A DNA stretch of 32,757 nucleotides from Coriobacteriia bacterium (GTDB lineage: Bacteria > Actinomycetota > Coriobacteriia > Coriobacteriales > UBA8131): positions 1 through 32,757 of the forward strand of contig WRBR01000010.1 in NCBI GenBank assembly GCA_009784425.1. The letters run 5' to 3'. This document shows positions 20,646 to 29,592 of this stretch, piece after piece. The position numbers and the translations under genes are program-made. Under the pieces are notes generated by a model, which saw nothing but the letters and a program-made list of their open reading frames with translations, was not told where the DNA came from and did no database searches. Positions within the stretch are counted from its first letter, which is position 1; each line of letters opens with the position of its first letter.

Positions 20646-23489
20646 ATGAGCGAGCGAGTCATTGCGGTTATTGACGGCAATTCATTAATGCATCGAGCCT
20701 TCCATGCGGTGCAACACCCCATGAATGCACCGGATGGGCGTCCCACCAATGCCTGCTTTGGGTTTATTGCCATGCTGCTCAAACTCGTGGGCGACTTTAA
20801 GCCCTCGGGGGTCATCGCCGCCTTTGACGCGGGCATTCCGGCCTCTCGCTTTGAGGCAATTCAGGAGTACAAGGCACAGCGGCCGCCAACCGATCCTGAG
20901 CTCAAGGCGCAGTTTCCGATGATCGAAGAGCTGCTCAAGTCGCTCAATATCCCGGTTGTGCGGGTGCAGGACTTTGAGGGAGACGACATCCTCGGCACGC
21001 TCTCTCTCATGGCTGAGGAGCAGGGCAACATCAAGACCCTCCTGATTACCGGTGACAAGGACGCCCTGCAGCTTGCCTCGGACAAAACCGTCATCGTCAC
21101 CAATCGAACCGGTATGAGCGAGGTCACGATTTATGATCCCGCCGGGGTCTATGAGCGCTTTGGCGTGGAGCCCGTGCAGGTGCCGGATTTTCTGGGGCTG
21201 ATGGGCGACAGCTCGGATAACATCCCCGGTATCCCCGGCGTGGGGCCTAAAACCGCCACCAAGCTTTTGCAGGATTACGGAAGTCTCGAGAACGTCCTTG
21301 CGCATGCAGGTGACCTCAAGGGCAAGCTGGCCGAGAAGGTGGCCGAGGGAGCCCAGAAAGCTCTTGACTCAAGACAGGTGGCCACGATTATCCGCGATGT
21401 GCCCCTCACTATAGATTTTGATACCGTTGAGTTCCCCAACTTTGACAGCACCGAGGTCAAGCGCGCCTTTGGGGAGCTGGGCATGATGAGCCAACTGCGC
21501 AAGCTGCTGAGATTGACAGGGAAGAATGCTGATGACATTCCCGCGCCCACCATCTCAAGACCACCTTTGGTAGTTGTGCAGGGAGAAAGTGGTACAGGGG
21601 GGACGGGGTTTGGTGTACCACTTTCCATAGAAAGTGGTACACCAAACCCCGTCCCCCCTGTACCACCAAACCCCGTCCCTCCTGTACCACTTTCTCCGTT
21701 CCCGGTGACACACTCTTTAGAGAAACTAGGCGAATCAGAACAACTGGGGCTCTATCTCAATGCCTCAGACGCCAACGCCTCGGCAAAAACCAAGAGCGCG
21801 CAGCAAAGTCTGCTGCTGGATGATGTTGAGGAGCAAGAAAAGGCCCTCTATATTGCTACAGAAAATAGCACAATAGTGGTTTCAGGCGAAGAAGTGCCTG
21901 GGGCTCTCAAGTCGCTACTGCTGAGTAAGCACAGCCTGGCGTGTTACAACCTCAAGGGACTACTGGCCTTACTCGCGCCACCTGACACCAGCGAAGATGC
22001 TCTCCTGACCAGCGCGGAACTTCTGAACTGCAAAGCCTTTGACCTGAGTGTGGCCAGCTATTTGCTTGATTCGGACAGACCCATGAACGATCCGGCAGCC
22101 TTTGTTGAGCGGTTCTTTCCCGAGGTTGACCTCGAAAAGCTCCAGCAAGAAGAGGCAGAGAGCAAGGATAAAGGCTCGCGCTACGCAGCCACGCTTGCCG
22201 CCGCCGCGAGGGCAATTGCCCCTCACCTCAAAGATGAATTGACAGCCACTGAGGCGCTCAATTGCTACGAGCAGATTGAGCAGCCACTCACCTCCGTGCT
22301 CGTGCAGATGGAGCGCAGCGGGGTGCTGGTAGACACCAAGGTCCTTGCTGAGCAGGGCAAGACCCTCACAGCACGCATCGAGGAACTACAAAAACAAGCG
22401 CTCGAGATGGCCGGCACAGAATTCAACCTTGATTCTCCCAAGCAGGTAGGGGAGATACTGTTTGAAAAACTGCAGCTGCCCACGGGCAAAAAAACCAAGA
22501 GCGGCTACTCCACTGATGCGAGCGTGCTTGCAGATCTTAAGTCGCACTCTCCACTACCGGGCATCATTTTAGATTACCGTGAGCTGGCAAAGCTCCGCTC
22601 AACTTACATAGAGGCACTGCCCAGGCTGGTTGCAGAAGACGGCCTCATCCACACCAGCTTCAATCAAACGGTAACCGCAACAGGAAGGCTCTCGTCTTCT
22701 GACCCCAACCTCCAAAACATTCCCGTGCGCACCGACATTGGCAAGCACATACGCACGGCCTTTGTGGCTGACCCCCAAGCCTTGGGCGTGGAGCAGGCAG
22801 TTTTTGTCTCTGCCGATTATTCGCAGATTGAACTGAGGCTTTTAGCGCACCTCTCCGGTGATGAGCACCTCATCGCCGCCTTTGTTCACGGCGAGGATTT
22901 TCACCGAGAAACAGCCGCTCGCGTCTTTGGGATTAAGTCTGAAGATGTAACGCCGCAGATGCGCGGCAGAGCCAAGGCAGTGAACTTTGGCATTGTGTAT
23001 GGGCAGCAGGCCTTTGGGCTCGCACAAAGTTTGGGAATCGGCTTTGCAGAGGCAGGCCAGATGATTAAGCGCTACTTTGAGGCCTATCCTCAAGTGCACG
23101 AGTACCTCGAGAGCCTCAAGGCACAGGCACATACCCAGGGCTGGGTTGAGACGATTTTTGGCCGCCGCCGCCAGATTCGCGAGATAGCCTCGAGAATCCC
23201 CGCCCGCCGCAATTTTGCCGAGCGCACTGCCATGAATCACCCCATGCAGGGCTCCGCTGCTGACATCGTCAAGCTGGCCATGAACCGCATTGCCCTCAAA
23301 CTGGAAGAAGAGGGCTACCGCTCCAAGATGGTGCTACAGGTACACGACGAGCTAGACTTCAACTGCGACACAAGCGAGCTGGAGAAACTCTCATCTATGG
23401 TTACCGCCACCATGCAAGACGTTGTGACCCTCAAGGTTCCCTTGATGGTTGAGGTTTCCAGCGGCCCCAATTGGGCCGAAGCCCACTGA
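20646..23489 (+). CDS. polA: DNA polymerase I, with a repeat-encoded linker insert
   Basis: A 947-residue family A polymerase. The 5'-nuclease domain occupies about residues 1-300 (IDGNSLMHRAFHAV, GVIAAFDAG, LLITGDKDALQL, GLMGDSSDNIPGIPGVGPKTA). A proline-rich insert follows at about 313-350 (NPVPPVPPNPVPPVP), encoded by a REP-like palindrome. The 3'-exonuclease-like domain (about 380-560) lacks the catalytic acidic residues, so proofreading is probably lost. The polymerase domain follows, with TGRLSSSDPNLQNIPVRT, SADYSQIELRLLAHLS, RGRAKAVNFGIVYG and MVLQVHDELDF. Roles are Okazaki fragment maturation and repair synthesis. Its TGA stop is the first part of another repeat (TGACTCACTGGGGACGGGG). 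Confidence 0.97.
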   Translation: MSERVIAVIDGNSLMHRAFHAVQHPMNAPDGRPTNACFGFIAMLLKLVGDFKPSGVIAAFDAGIPASRFEAIQEYKAQRPPTDPELKAQFPMIEELLKSLNIPVVRVQDFEGDDILGTLSLMAEEQGNIKTLLITGDKDALQLASDKTVIVTNRTGMSEVTIYDPAGVYERFGVEPVQVPDFLGLMGDSSDNIPGIPGVGPKTATKLLQDYGSLENVLAHAGDLKGKLAEKVAEGAQKALDSRQVATIIRDVPLTIDFDTVEFPNFDSTEVKRAFGELGMMSQLRKLLRLTGKNADDIPAPTISRPPLVVVQGESGTGGTGFGVPLSIESGTPNPVPPVPPNPVPPVPLSPFPVTHSLEKLGESEQLGLYLNASDANASAKTKSAQQSLLLDDVEEQEKALYIATENSTIVVSGEEVPGALKSLLLSKHSLACYNLKGLLALLAPPDTSEDALLTSAELLNCKAFDLSVASYLLDSDRPMNDPAAFVERFFPEVDLEKLQQEEAESKDKGSRYAATLAAAARAIAPHLKDELTATEALNCYEQIEQPLTSVLVQMERSGVLVDTKVLAEQGKTLTARIEELQKQALEMAGTEFNLDSPKQVGEILFEKLQLPTGKKTKSGYSTDASVLADLKSHSPLPGIILDYRELAKLRSTYIEALPRLVAEDGLIHTSFNQTVTATGRLSSSDPNLQNIPVRTDIGKHIRTAFVADPQALGVEQAVFVSADYSQIELRLLAHLSGDEHLIAAFVHGEDFHRETAARVFGIKSEDVTPQMRGRAKAVNFGIVYGQQAFGLAQSLGIGFAEAGQMIKRYFEAYPQVHEYLESLKAQAHTQGWVETIFGRRRQIREIASRIPARRNFAERTAMNHPMQGSAADIVKLAMNRIALKLEEEGYRSKMVLQVHDELDFNCDTSELEKLSSMVTATMQDVVTLKVPLMVEVSSGPNWAEAH
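21585..21695. repeat. REP-like inverted pair inserted in frame in polA
   Basis: A perfect 36-bp inverted repeat (21589-21624 and 21631-21666) with a six-base loop, plus a third partial copy of the right arm at 21665-21694. Each arm is itself a palindromic unit: GAAAGTGGTAC (21585-21595) and GTACCACTTTC (21615-21625) flank a G-rich core containing GGGACGGGG. The element is 111 bp, 37 codons, and the frame stays open through it. It is the same family as the elements at 23490-23670 and 29593-29728. Confidence 0.92.
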
Positions 23490-23670
23490 CTCACTGGGGA
23501 CGGGGCTGGTGTCCCAGATTGGAACAGGGGGACGGGGTTAGTGTTCCAATTTGACCTTGGTCAAATTGGAACACTAACCCCGTCCCCCTGTTCCAATCCC
23601 AAACAGCTGAGCCTGCCGAGTGAGTCAGTTTCCCCGTCCCCAGTGAGTCAGCCCCGTCCCTCTGTCCCAG
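23490..23670. repeat. REP-like repeat cluster between polA and pheS
   Basis: The centre is a perfect 40-bp inverted repeat (23517-23556 and 23559-23598) with a two-base loop. Each arm is a unit with stem ATTGGAAC/GTTCCAAT around AGGGGGACGGGGTTAGT. It is flanked on the left by TGACTCACTGGGGACGGGGC with GTGTCCCAG, starting at the polA stop codon, and on the right by two inverted copies of that outer unit (about 23621-23670). The whole polA-pheS gap up to about 23670 is therefore repeat DNA. Confidence 0.92.
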
Positions 23671-23742
23671 TGGTATACTGCTACACGGTGTTTCCTAAGG
23701 GAAGCCCCGTTTGTTTTATGTGTAAGCTGAAAGGTAATAGAC

Positions 23743-24801
23743 GTGCAAACGATAGAAATTGAAGCACTGCAAGAGACGGCACTGCAAAGCATCGCCGCAG
23801 CTAGCTCCAGCAAGGAGCTGGAGCAGGTGCGTATTGCTGTTTTGGGCAAGAAGGGCTCGCTCACCCAGGTGCTTAGAAGCATGGGTAGCGTTCCTCAAGA
23901 GGAGCGTGCCAGCTTAGGGGCATCGGTCAACACCGCCCGCGTGCAGCTCGAAGAGGCATTGGAACTGCGCGCAAGTGAACTCAAGGCACTTGAGCAGAGC
24001 GCGGCAATCAAGGCAGAGTCCGTGGACGTGACCCTGCCGGGCAGGAGCCAGCCCATTGGATCCGAGCATCTCATCAGCCGTCTCACGCGTGAGATTGTTG
24101 AGGTGTTCAGGGGCATAGGCTACCGCGTGGTGGAAGGCCCTGAGGTTGAGACGGAGTACTACAACTTTACCGCCCTCAACGCTCCGGCAGATCATCCTTC
24201 ACGGAGCCAACAAGACACCTTTTATGTGCACGACCGCTCAGGCACTGAGAGCAGGGTGTTTGGCGAGAGCGAAGTGTTGCTTCGCCCCCAGACCTCGCCG
24301 GCACAGGTGCGTGTTATGGAAAACGACGAACTGCCCATCTACATACTGGCGCCGGGACGCGTGTACCGTAGAGATACGGCCGACCCCTCCCATCTGCCTC
24401 AGTTCACTCAGATTGAAGGCCTGGTAGTAGACAAGGGCATCAGCTTTGCGCACCTCAAGGGCACCTTGGAATACTTCTGCAAGGAGATCTTTGGGCCGGA
24501 GCGCAAAACGAGGTTCCGTCCGCACTTTTTTCCCTTTACCGAACCCAGCGCCGAAGTGGACGTGAGCTGCGGCATCTGTGGCGGCAGCGGCTGTCGTTTT
24601 TGCGGCGGCACCGGATGGCTTGAGATCCTCGGCTGCGGCATGGTTGACCCCAATGTCTTTGGCTTTGTGGACATCAACCCGGAGGAGTACAGCGGCTTTG
24701 CCTTTGGCATGGGCGTTGAGCGCATCGCCTGCCTTAAGTATGATGTACCGGATCTACGCATGCTGCTGGAGGGCGACATGCGGTTCTTGCGTCAGTTCTA
24801 G
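23743..24801 (+). CDS. pheS: phenylalanyl-tRNA synthetase alpha subunit
   Basis: A 352-residue alpha subunit. The N-terminal coiled coil binds tRNA (about 1-85). The class II catalytic core follows: GSEHLISRLTREIVEVFRGIGY, EYYNFTALNAPADHPSR, VLLRPQTSPAQVRVM (motif 2 region), YRRDTADPSHLPQFTQIEGLVVD and the motif 3 region GFAFGMGVERIACLKY. A cysteine-rich insert (CGICGGSGCRFCGGTGW, about residues 277-293) may bind zinc; such an insert is known in other actinobacterial PheS proteins. The gene uses GTG at 23743 with GAAAGG eight bases before. No T-box leader is visible upstream; that gap is occupied by repeats. pheT follows after 77 bases. Confidence 0.97.
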   Translation: MQTIEIEALQETALQSIAAASSSKELEQVRIAVLGKKGSLTQVLRSMGSVPQEERASLGASVNTARVQLEEALELRASELKALEQSAAIKAESVDVTLPGRSQPIGSEHLISRLTREIVEVFRGIGYRVVEGPEVETEYYNFTALNAPADHPSRSQQDTFYVHDRSGTESRVFGESEVLLRPQTSPAQVRVMENDELPIYILAPGRVYRRDTADPSHLPQFTQIEGLVVDKGISFAHLKGTLEYFCKEIFGPERKTRFRPHFFPFTEPSAEVDVSCGICGGSGCRFCGGTGWLEILGCGMVDPNVFGFVDINPEEYSGFAFGMGVERIACLKYDVPDLRMLLEGDMRFLRQF

Positions 24802-24878
24802 CTGCGTTAACCCTAGATAACCCTTATTACCCTTATGTATCATTACCGTTTCAATAAATTGCTAAATGGAGTAACAAT

Positions 24879-27362
24879 ATGAAAGTCAGTTTAAAGTGGT
24901 TGCAGACTATGGTAGAGGTGCCAAAGGATTTAGACGCCTTTGTAGAGAAGCTGGATCTCACCGGAACCGCGGTGGACTCAGTGCACTACACAGGAGCCCG
25001 CTTTGAGGATATCTTCGTTGGCCAGATACTCGTGAAAGAGCAACACCCCAATGCCGACTCGCTCTGGGTCACGTCTGTTGACGTGGGCGAGAACAATCTG
25101 GGCGAGGACGGCAAGCCCAAACCTCTCCAGATTGTCTGCGGAGCCCAAAACTTTGCCCAAGGCGACAAGGTAGTAGTTGCCCTGGAGGGGGCCGAGCTGC
25201 CCGGAGGCATCAAGATCAAAAAAACCAAACTGCGCGGCGTAGAAAGCAGGGGCATGAACTGCTCAAACCGCGAGCTGGGTCTGGGCACCGACCACGAAGG
25301 AATCATGGTGCTCCCCGCAGATGCACCGGTAGGTATCGCGTTTTCAGACTACGCCGCCACGGGCGACACAATACTCGACCTTGAAATCACCACCAACCGC
25401 CCCGACTGCATGAGCATGCTGGGAGTAGCCCGAGAGGTTGCTGCCATCTACACCACTTCGTATGACCTGGGCCGCGCCATGCCCGAGCCGCCCACCCAGG
25501 GCAAGGCGGAGGATTTTGTGCGTGTGAGCATCGATGAAAGCACCCGCTGCGCCCGCTACACGGCGCGCATCATCAAGGGTATTACCGTTGGCCCGAGCCC
25601 CGAGTGGCTCGCCGAGCGAATCACCGCCGCCGGTGCCCGCCCCATCAACAACATCGTTGATGCCACCAATTACATCATGTTTGAGACGGGCCAGCCGCTG
25701 CACGCCTTTGACCTGGACACCCTCGCAAAAGATGCAGAGGGCAAGGCATCGATAATCGTTAGAGCAGCGGGGCAGGGCGAGAAGTTCACCACCTTAGACG
25801 AGGTGGAGCGCACGCTTTCAACAGACGCCACCGTCATTGTTGACGGGAACGCAGCCAGCGGGACAGGTGCCTCCATAGCTCTCGCGGGAGTCATGGGCGG
25901 GCTGGAGTCAGAGGTCACCGACAAAACGGTTAACATCCTCCTGGAGTCTGCCTCCTTCAACCAGGGGCACACCAGCCGCACCAGCCGCAATCTCAAACTC
26001 CTTTCGGAGTCTTCAAGCAGGTTTGACAAAGGCGTAGACGATGCCACCTGCGATGAATTCAGCGCGCGCGCCGCGGCACTCATGGCAGAGATAGCCGGCG
26101 GCACCGTTGCCGAGGGCGTGGTGGACTGTTATCCGGTGCCGCGGAAATTACCGGCGCTTACCTTGAACCTGACCAAGCTCCGCGAGATCCTTGGCGCGGA
26201 TATCCCTCGATCTATCGTAGTGAACATTCTGCGCCACCTGGGCTGTACTTTGGAGTCCGCAGAAGAAGACATGGAGTCCTTCAGAGTTCATCCACCCACC
26301 TATCGCCCCGACCTAGAGCGCGAGATTGATCTCTACGAAGAGATTCTGCGCCTGTGGGGCATGGACAGGGTTGAGTCAAAACTGCCGGGAGGCGCAGAGC
26401 GTATAGGCTCGCGCACCCGCGAGCAAGTGCTCACCGACAAGATTGGCGCAACGCTGAGAGCACTCGGGCTCAATGAAACGATGACCTACGCCTTTGCCTC
26501 CGCAGAAGACATGAGGCTCTTGGGCATGCAGATTCCTGAGGGCGCAGAGGCAGTTGAGCTCATCAACCCCATCAACACTGAGCAGTCGCAGATGCGTATG
26601 ACTATCATCCCCGGGCTTTTGCGCTCGGTAGCATTTAACCAAAGCCACGGCGTGCCTAACGTGCAGCTTTACGAGCTGGGCGCCGTCTTCACCACCAGCG
26701 AGGGCCGCAAGCAGCCCAAGGAAAAGCCCCTGTTGGCTGGCGTTTTGGCCGGCTCCTGGAACCGTCAGGCCTGGAATGAGCCGGCGCGCACGCTTGATTT
26801 CTTTGATGCCAAAGGTGTCATTGAGAGCCTCGCGCGCGAGCTCTGCATCGCTGACCTGCGCTTTGTTGCCCTAGACGAAGCCGATGCGCCCTGGCTGGCA
26901 AACGGTCAGGCTGCCTTGATTCGCAGCGGATCTGCGGTTATCGGCTGGATGGGCGCCATTCACCCCCGCGCTGCCGAGGCCTTTGAGGCCGGCTCGCCAG
27001 TGTTTGCCTTTGAGCTTGAGGTCAAGGCGCTGCTTGGCGCGGCAAAAGAGGCGCGAGAATTTGTGCCGGTGCCCGTGTATCCCGCTGTGGAGCTGGATCT
27101 TGCTCTGGTAGTAGATGCGGATGTTACCGCAGAAACACTGCTCAGAGTGGCGCGCTCAGGCGGCGGCGCCCTGCTCAGCGAAGTGCACATCTTTGACGTG
27201 TTTGCCGATGCAAACAAGCTGGGAGAGGGCAAAAAGTCAGTTGCCCTGTCGTTTACGTATCGCTCACCCGATCGAACGCTTACTTCAGAAGAAGTTGAAA
27301 AACTGCACAGTAGGATTGTTCGCAAACTAGAAGGCGCCACCGGCGGCACCGTGAGATCATAA
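24879..27362 (+). CDS. pheT: phenylalanyl-tRNA synthetase beta subunit
   Basis: An 827-residue beta subunit with the standard domain order. An EMAP-II-like tRNA-binding OB fold (about 40-150, LQIVCGAQNFAQGDKVVVAL) is followed by the B3/B4 editing domain (about 215-400, RPINNIVDATNYIMFETGQPLHAFD). Next come the B5 domain (about 420-500) and a catalytic-like core (YELGAVFT region). The C-terminal FDX-ACB anticodon-binding domain (about 730-827) includes PVYPAVELDLALVVD and LSFTYRSPDRTLTSEEVEKLH. It forms the alpha2-beta2 enzyme with PheS and edits mischarged Tyr-tRNA. The initiation region is ATGGAGTAACAATATG. It ends nine bases before prfA, so pheST-prfA-prmC is probably cotranscribed. Confidence 0.97.
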   Translation: MKVSLKWLQTMVEVPKDLDAFVEKLDLTGTAVDSVHYTGARFEDIFVGQILVKEQHPNADSLWVTSVDVGENNLGEDGKPKPLQIVCGAQNFAQGDKVVVALEGAELPGGIKIKKTKLRGVESRGMNCSNRELGLGTDHEGIMVLPADAPVGIAFSDYAATGDTILDLEITTNRPDCMSMLGVAREVAAIYTTSYDLGRAMPEPPTQGKAEDFVRVSIDESTRCARYTARIIKGITVGPSPEWLAERITAAGARPINNIVDATNYIMFETGQPLHAFDLDTLAKDAEGKASIIVRAAGQGEKFTTLDEVERTLSTDATVIVDGNAASGTGASIALAGVMGGLESEVTDKTVNILLESASFNQGHTSRTSRNLKLLSESSSRFDKGVDDATCDEFSARAAALMAEIAGGTVAEGVVDCYPVPRKLPALTLNLTKLREILGADIPRSIVVNILRHLGCTLESAEEDMESFRVHPPTYRPDLEREIDLYEEILRLWGMDRVESKLPGGAERIGSRTREQVLTDKIGATLRALGLNETMTYAFASAEDMRLLGMQIPEGAEAVELINPINTEQSQMRMTIIPGLLRSVAFNQSHGVPNVQLYELGAVFTTSEGRKQPKEKPLLAGVLAGSWNRQAWNEPARTLDFFDAKGVIESLARELCIADLRFVALDEADAPWLANGQAALIRSGSAVIGWMGAIHPRAAEAFEAGSPVFAFELEVKALLGAAKEAREFVPVPVYPAVELDLALVVDADVTAETLLRVARSGGGALLSEVHIFDVFADANKLGEGKKSVALSFTYRSPDRTLTSEEVEKLHSRIVRKLEGATGGTVRS

Positions 27363-27371
27363 GGAAGAAAA

Positions 27372-28448
27372 GTGTACGAGAAACTAAAAGAAATCATCGA
27401 AACTTATCAAGAGCTGGAGGCCAAGCTGGGCGATCCGGAGGTGTTGGCCGACCAAAAGGAATACACGCGCCTTGCCAAGGAACATTCTTCGCAAGGTGAG
27501 CTGGCTAAAGCTGCTCGTGCCTTTATCAACGCAACAGACAACATCACCAGCGCCAAGGAGTTGCTGAAAGAAGAAAGCGACGCAGCCTTCAAGGATTTGG
27601 CCGCACTTGAGATTGAGGAGAACACCGAAGAGCTCGCCAGGCTTGAGCAGGAGATTAAGGTCATGCTGATTCCCGGTGACCCCAACGACGACAAAGACAT
27701 CATAGTAGAGATTCGCGCCGGCGCCGGAGGCGACGAGGCAGCCATCTTTGCCGGTGACCTCTACCGGATGTACACGCGGTTTGCCGACTCAAAGGGCTGG
27801 AAAGTAGAGCAGCTGGATGCCAACGTCTCCGAAGCAGGGGGTTTCTCGCAAATAGAATTCAAGGTCACGGGAAACAAAGTGTACTCAGTCATGAAGTATG
27901 AGAGCGGCGTTCACCGCATTCAGCGGGTTCCTGAAACCGAGAGTCAGGGCCGCGTTCACACCTCAACGGCTACGGTAGCGGTGCTGCCTGAGGCTGACGA
28001 GGTAGAAGTTGAGATCAACCCCAACGACCTCCGCGTGGACATCTACCGCTCCAGCGGACCAGGCGGCCAGAGCGTCAACACCACGGACTCTGCGGTGAGG
28101 ATTACCCACCTCCCCACGGGGCTGGTGGTGCAGAGCCAAGACCAAAAGTCGCAAATACAAAACCGCGAGGCTGCCATGCAGGTTTTACGCGCGCGCCTCT
28201 ACGACAAGATGCTCTCCGAGCAGCAGGCCGCACTCGGCGCCGAGCGTCGCTCACAGATAGGCTCGGGCGACCGCTCAGAGAAGATTCGCACCTACAATAG
28301 CCAGCAAGACAGGGTCACTGATCACCGCATTGGTTACAACAGTACTTACAACGGTGTCCTTCTCAGTAAGGGCGGCGCTGGCCTGGAAGATATTACCTCA
28401 GCACTTATTACCGCTGACAGAGCCAAGAAACTCGAAGAAGCCATCTAA
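27372..28448 (+). CDS. prfA: peptide chain release factor 1
   Basis: A 358-residue class I release factor. The GGQ loop ([24 protein letters not shown]) triggers peptide release and carries the RF1-type continuation [12 protein letters not shown]. The anticodon-like tripeptide region reads [16 protein letters not shown]1 has P-x-T here, against SPF in RF2, so recognition of UAA and UAG is expected. It starts at GTG 27372 with AAGGAAG four bases upstream. prmC, which methylates the GGQ glutamine, begins one base after the stop. Confidence 0.96.
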   Translation: MYEKLKEIIETYQELEAKLGDPEVLADQKEYTRLAKEHSSQGELAKAARAFINATDNITSAKELLKEESDAAFKDLAALEIEENTEELARLEQEIKVMLIPGDPNDDKDIIVEIRAGAGGDEAAIFAGDLYRMYTRFADSKGWKVEQLDANVSEAGGFSQIEFKVTGNKVYSVMKYESGVHRIQRVPETESQGRVHTSTATVAVLPEADEVEVEINPNDLRVDIYRSSGPGGQSVNTTDSAVRITHLPTGLVVQSQDQKSQIQNREAAMQVLRARLYDKMLSEQQAALGAERRSQIGSGDRSEKIRTYNSQQDRVTDHRIGYNSTYNGVLLSKGGAGLEDITSALITADRAKKLEEAI

Positions 28449-28449
28449 A

Positions 28450-29589
28450 GTGGCTGACCAGTGGACAATCTTAGAAGCGCTTAATTGGATTGAGCAGCGC
28501 CTGACTCGCGAAGGCGAAGAGAATCCGCGGCTGGCGGCACAAATGCTCGCCGGACACGCCACCGGCCTTTCTCGCATAGAGCTCTACACCAGCTTTGACA
28601 AACCCCTCGACGAGGATGAACGAGCCGTTCTCAGAGAGTCCATTCAACGCAGACTCACAGGCGAGCCCCTGCAATACATCATAGGCAGCGTTGGCTTCCG
28701 ACACATCGAGCTGAAAGTACGCCCTCCCGTACTCATCCCCCGCCCAGAAACCGAACAGTTAGTTGAGTGCGTTTTGGGACAGAGGGACGAGGCTGTGGAA
28801 CAGGGGGTCAGGGCTGGCTCAGGATCTGGCGCAGCGGAGGCGTGCACAAAAAACACGCTTTTTTGTGCAGAAATTGCGTTTGTGCGTGATTTTAAGGCCA
28901 AAAAAGACCAAATTGGGCATGAGAAAGACAAAAAAGGGGATATTTCAGGTCATTTTGGGGCTAAAAGACACCCGGAGCCACGCACAAACGCAATTTCTGC
29001 ACATTATTTAGAGAATTCCTGCACAACGCTCTCTCGCAATCCCGAATACTTCCTCGACATTGGCACCGGCACGGGTGCGATTGCACTTTCGCTGCTTGCA
29101 GAGCTGCCCAACTGCCATGTCTATGCAACCGACATCGACGAGGCAGCAATTGCCCTCGCAAACGAAAACGCGAGAGAGCTTAAGCTCGATGAAGACGGTC
29201 GCTTGCATATACGCAAGGATGACCTGGCCAGCTCGTTTGTTGCCGATGAAGCCTATCATGGCTACTTCGACCTAGTGCTATCCAACCCGCCCTACATTCC
29301 TACCGCCGAGTATGAACAACTGCCCATAGAGATCCTGCAGTATGAAAGCAAACTGGCGCTCGATGGCGGCACCGACGGGCTTGATGTCTTCAGACGCATC
29401 GCCAAGCAAGCAGAAGTCCTACTCAAACCTGGCGGTATCCTCGCTGTTGAACTCCACGAGAATTCACTCGAAGAAGCCGCAGCCTATACGCAAGAACTGT
29501 CATACTCCCAAGTACAGATTCACAAGGACCTAACAGAGCGCAACCGCTTCCTCACCGCAATAAAAACCTCAAGGAGGAGAGAAGAGTGA
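28450..29589 (+). CDS. prmC: release factor glutamine methyltransferase PrmC with a large repeat-derived insertion
   Basis: This 379-residue protein is about 90 residues longer than typical PrmC. The N-terminal helical RF-binding domain (about 1-105, ending LIPRPETEQLVE) and the SAM-dependent Rossmann domain (from about 198, DIGTGTGAIALSLL, with VLSNPPYIP near 275) are both intact. Between them, residues about 108-195 have no counterpart in the family and coincide with REP remnants and a nested inverted-repeat element. The normal product methylates the glutamine of the GGQ motif in RF1/RF2. GTG at 28450, one base after prfA, is the start; the frame open further upstream lies inside prfA. Activity with the insert is untested, but the frame has been kept. 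Confidence 0.93.
   Translation: MADQWTILEALNWIEQRLTREGEENPRLAAQMLAGHATGLSRIELYTSFDKPLDEDERAVLRESIQRRLTGEPLQYIIGSVGFRHIELKVRPPVLIPRPETEQLVECVLGQRDEAVEQGVRAGSGSGAAEACTKNTLFCAEIAFVRDFKAKKDQIGHEKDKKGDISGHFGAKRHPEPRTNAISAHYLENSCTTLSRNPEYFLDIGTGTGAIALSLLAELPNCHVYATDIDEAAIALANENARELKLDEDGRLHIRKDDLASSFVADEAYHGYFDLVLSNPPYIPTAEYEQLPIEILQYESKLALDGGTDGLDVFRRIAKQAEVLLKPGGILAVELHENSLEEAAAYTQELSYSQVQIHKDLTERNRFLTAIKTSRRREE
28775..29003. repeat. composite repeat insertion inside prmC
   Basis: Three parts are visible. First, 28775-28795 matches the complement of 23649-23669 (outer unit of the polA-pheS repeats) in 20 of 21 positions, and 28796-28813 matches the TGGAAC-type unit in 16 of 18. Second, TGCACAAAAAA (28843-28853) and TTTTTTGTGCA (28859-28869) form an 11-bp hairpin. 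Third, a perfect 25-bp inverted repeat (28864-28888 and 28979-29003) encloses a 90-bp spacer, as in a MITE. All of it is translated in frame as part of PrmC. Confidence 0.88.
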
Positions 29590-29592
29590 AGA

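Noticed and set aside
21585-21695. Frameshift or assembly break in polA
   Set aside because: The element is a multiple of three and both flanking domains are in the same frame; an assembly error cannot be excluded but is not required.
23671-23742. T-box or other tRNA-sensing leader before pheS
   Set aside because: No T-box sequence (AGGGTGGNACCGCG) or associated stem was found; the upstream gap is repeat DNA.
28450-29589. prmC as a pseudogene
   Set aside because: The insertion keeps the frame, and the IPRPETE and NPPY motifs are intact on either side.
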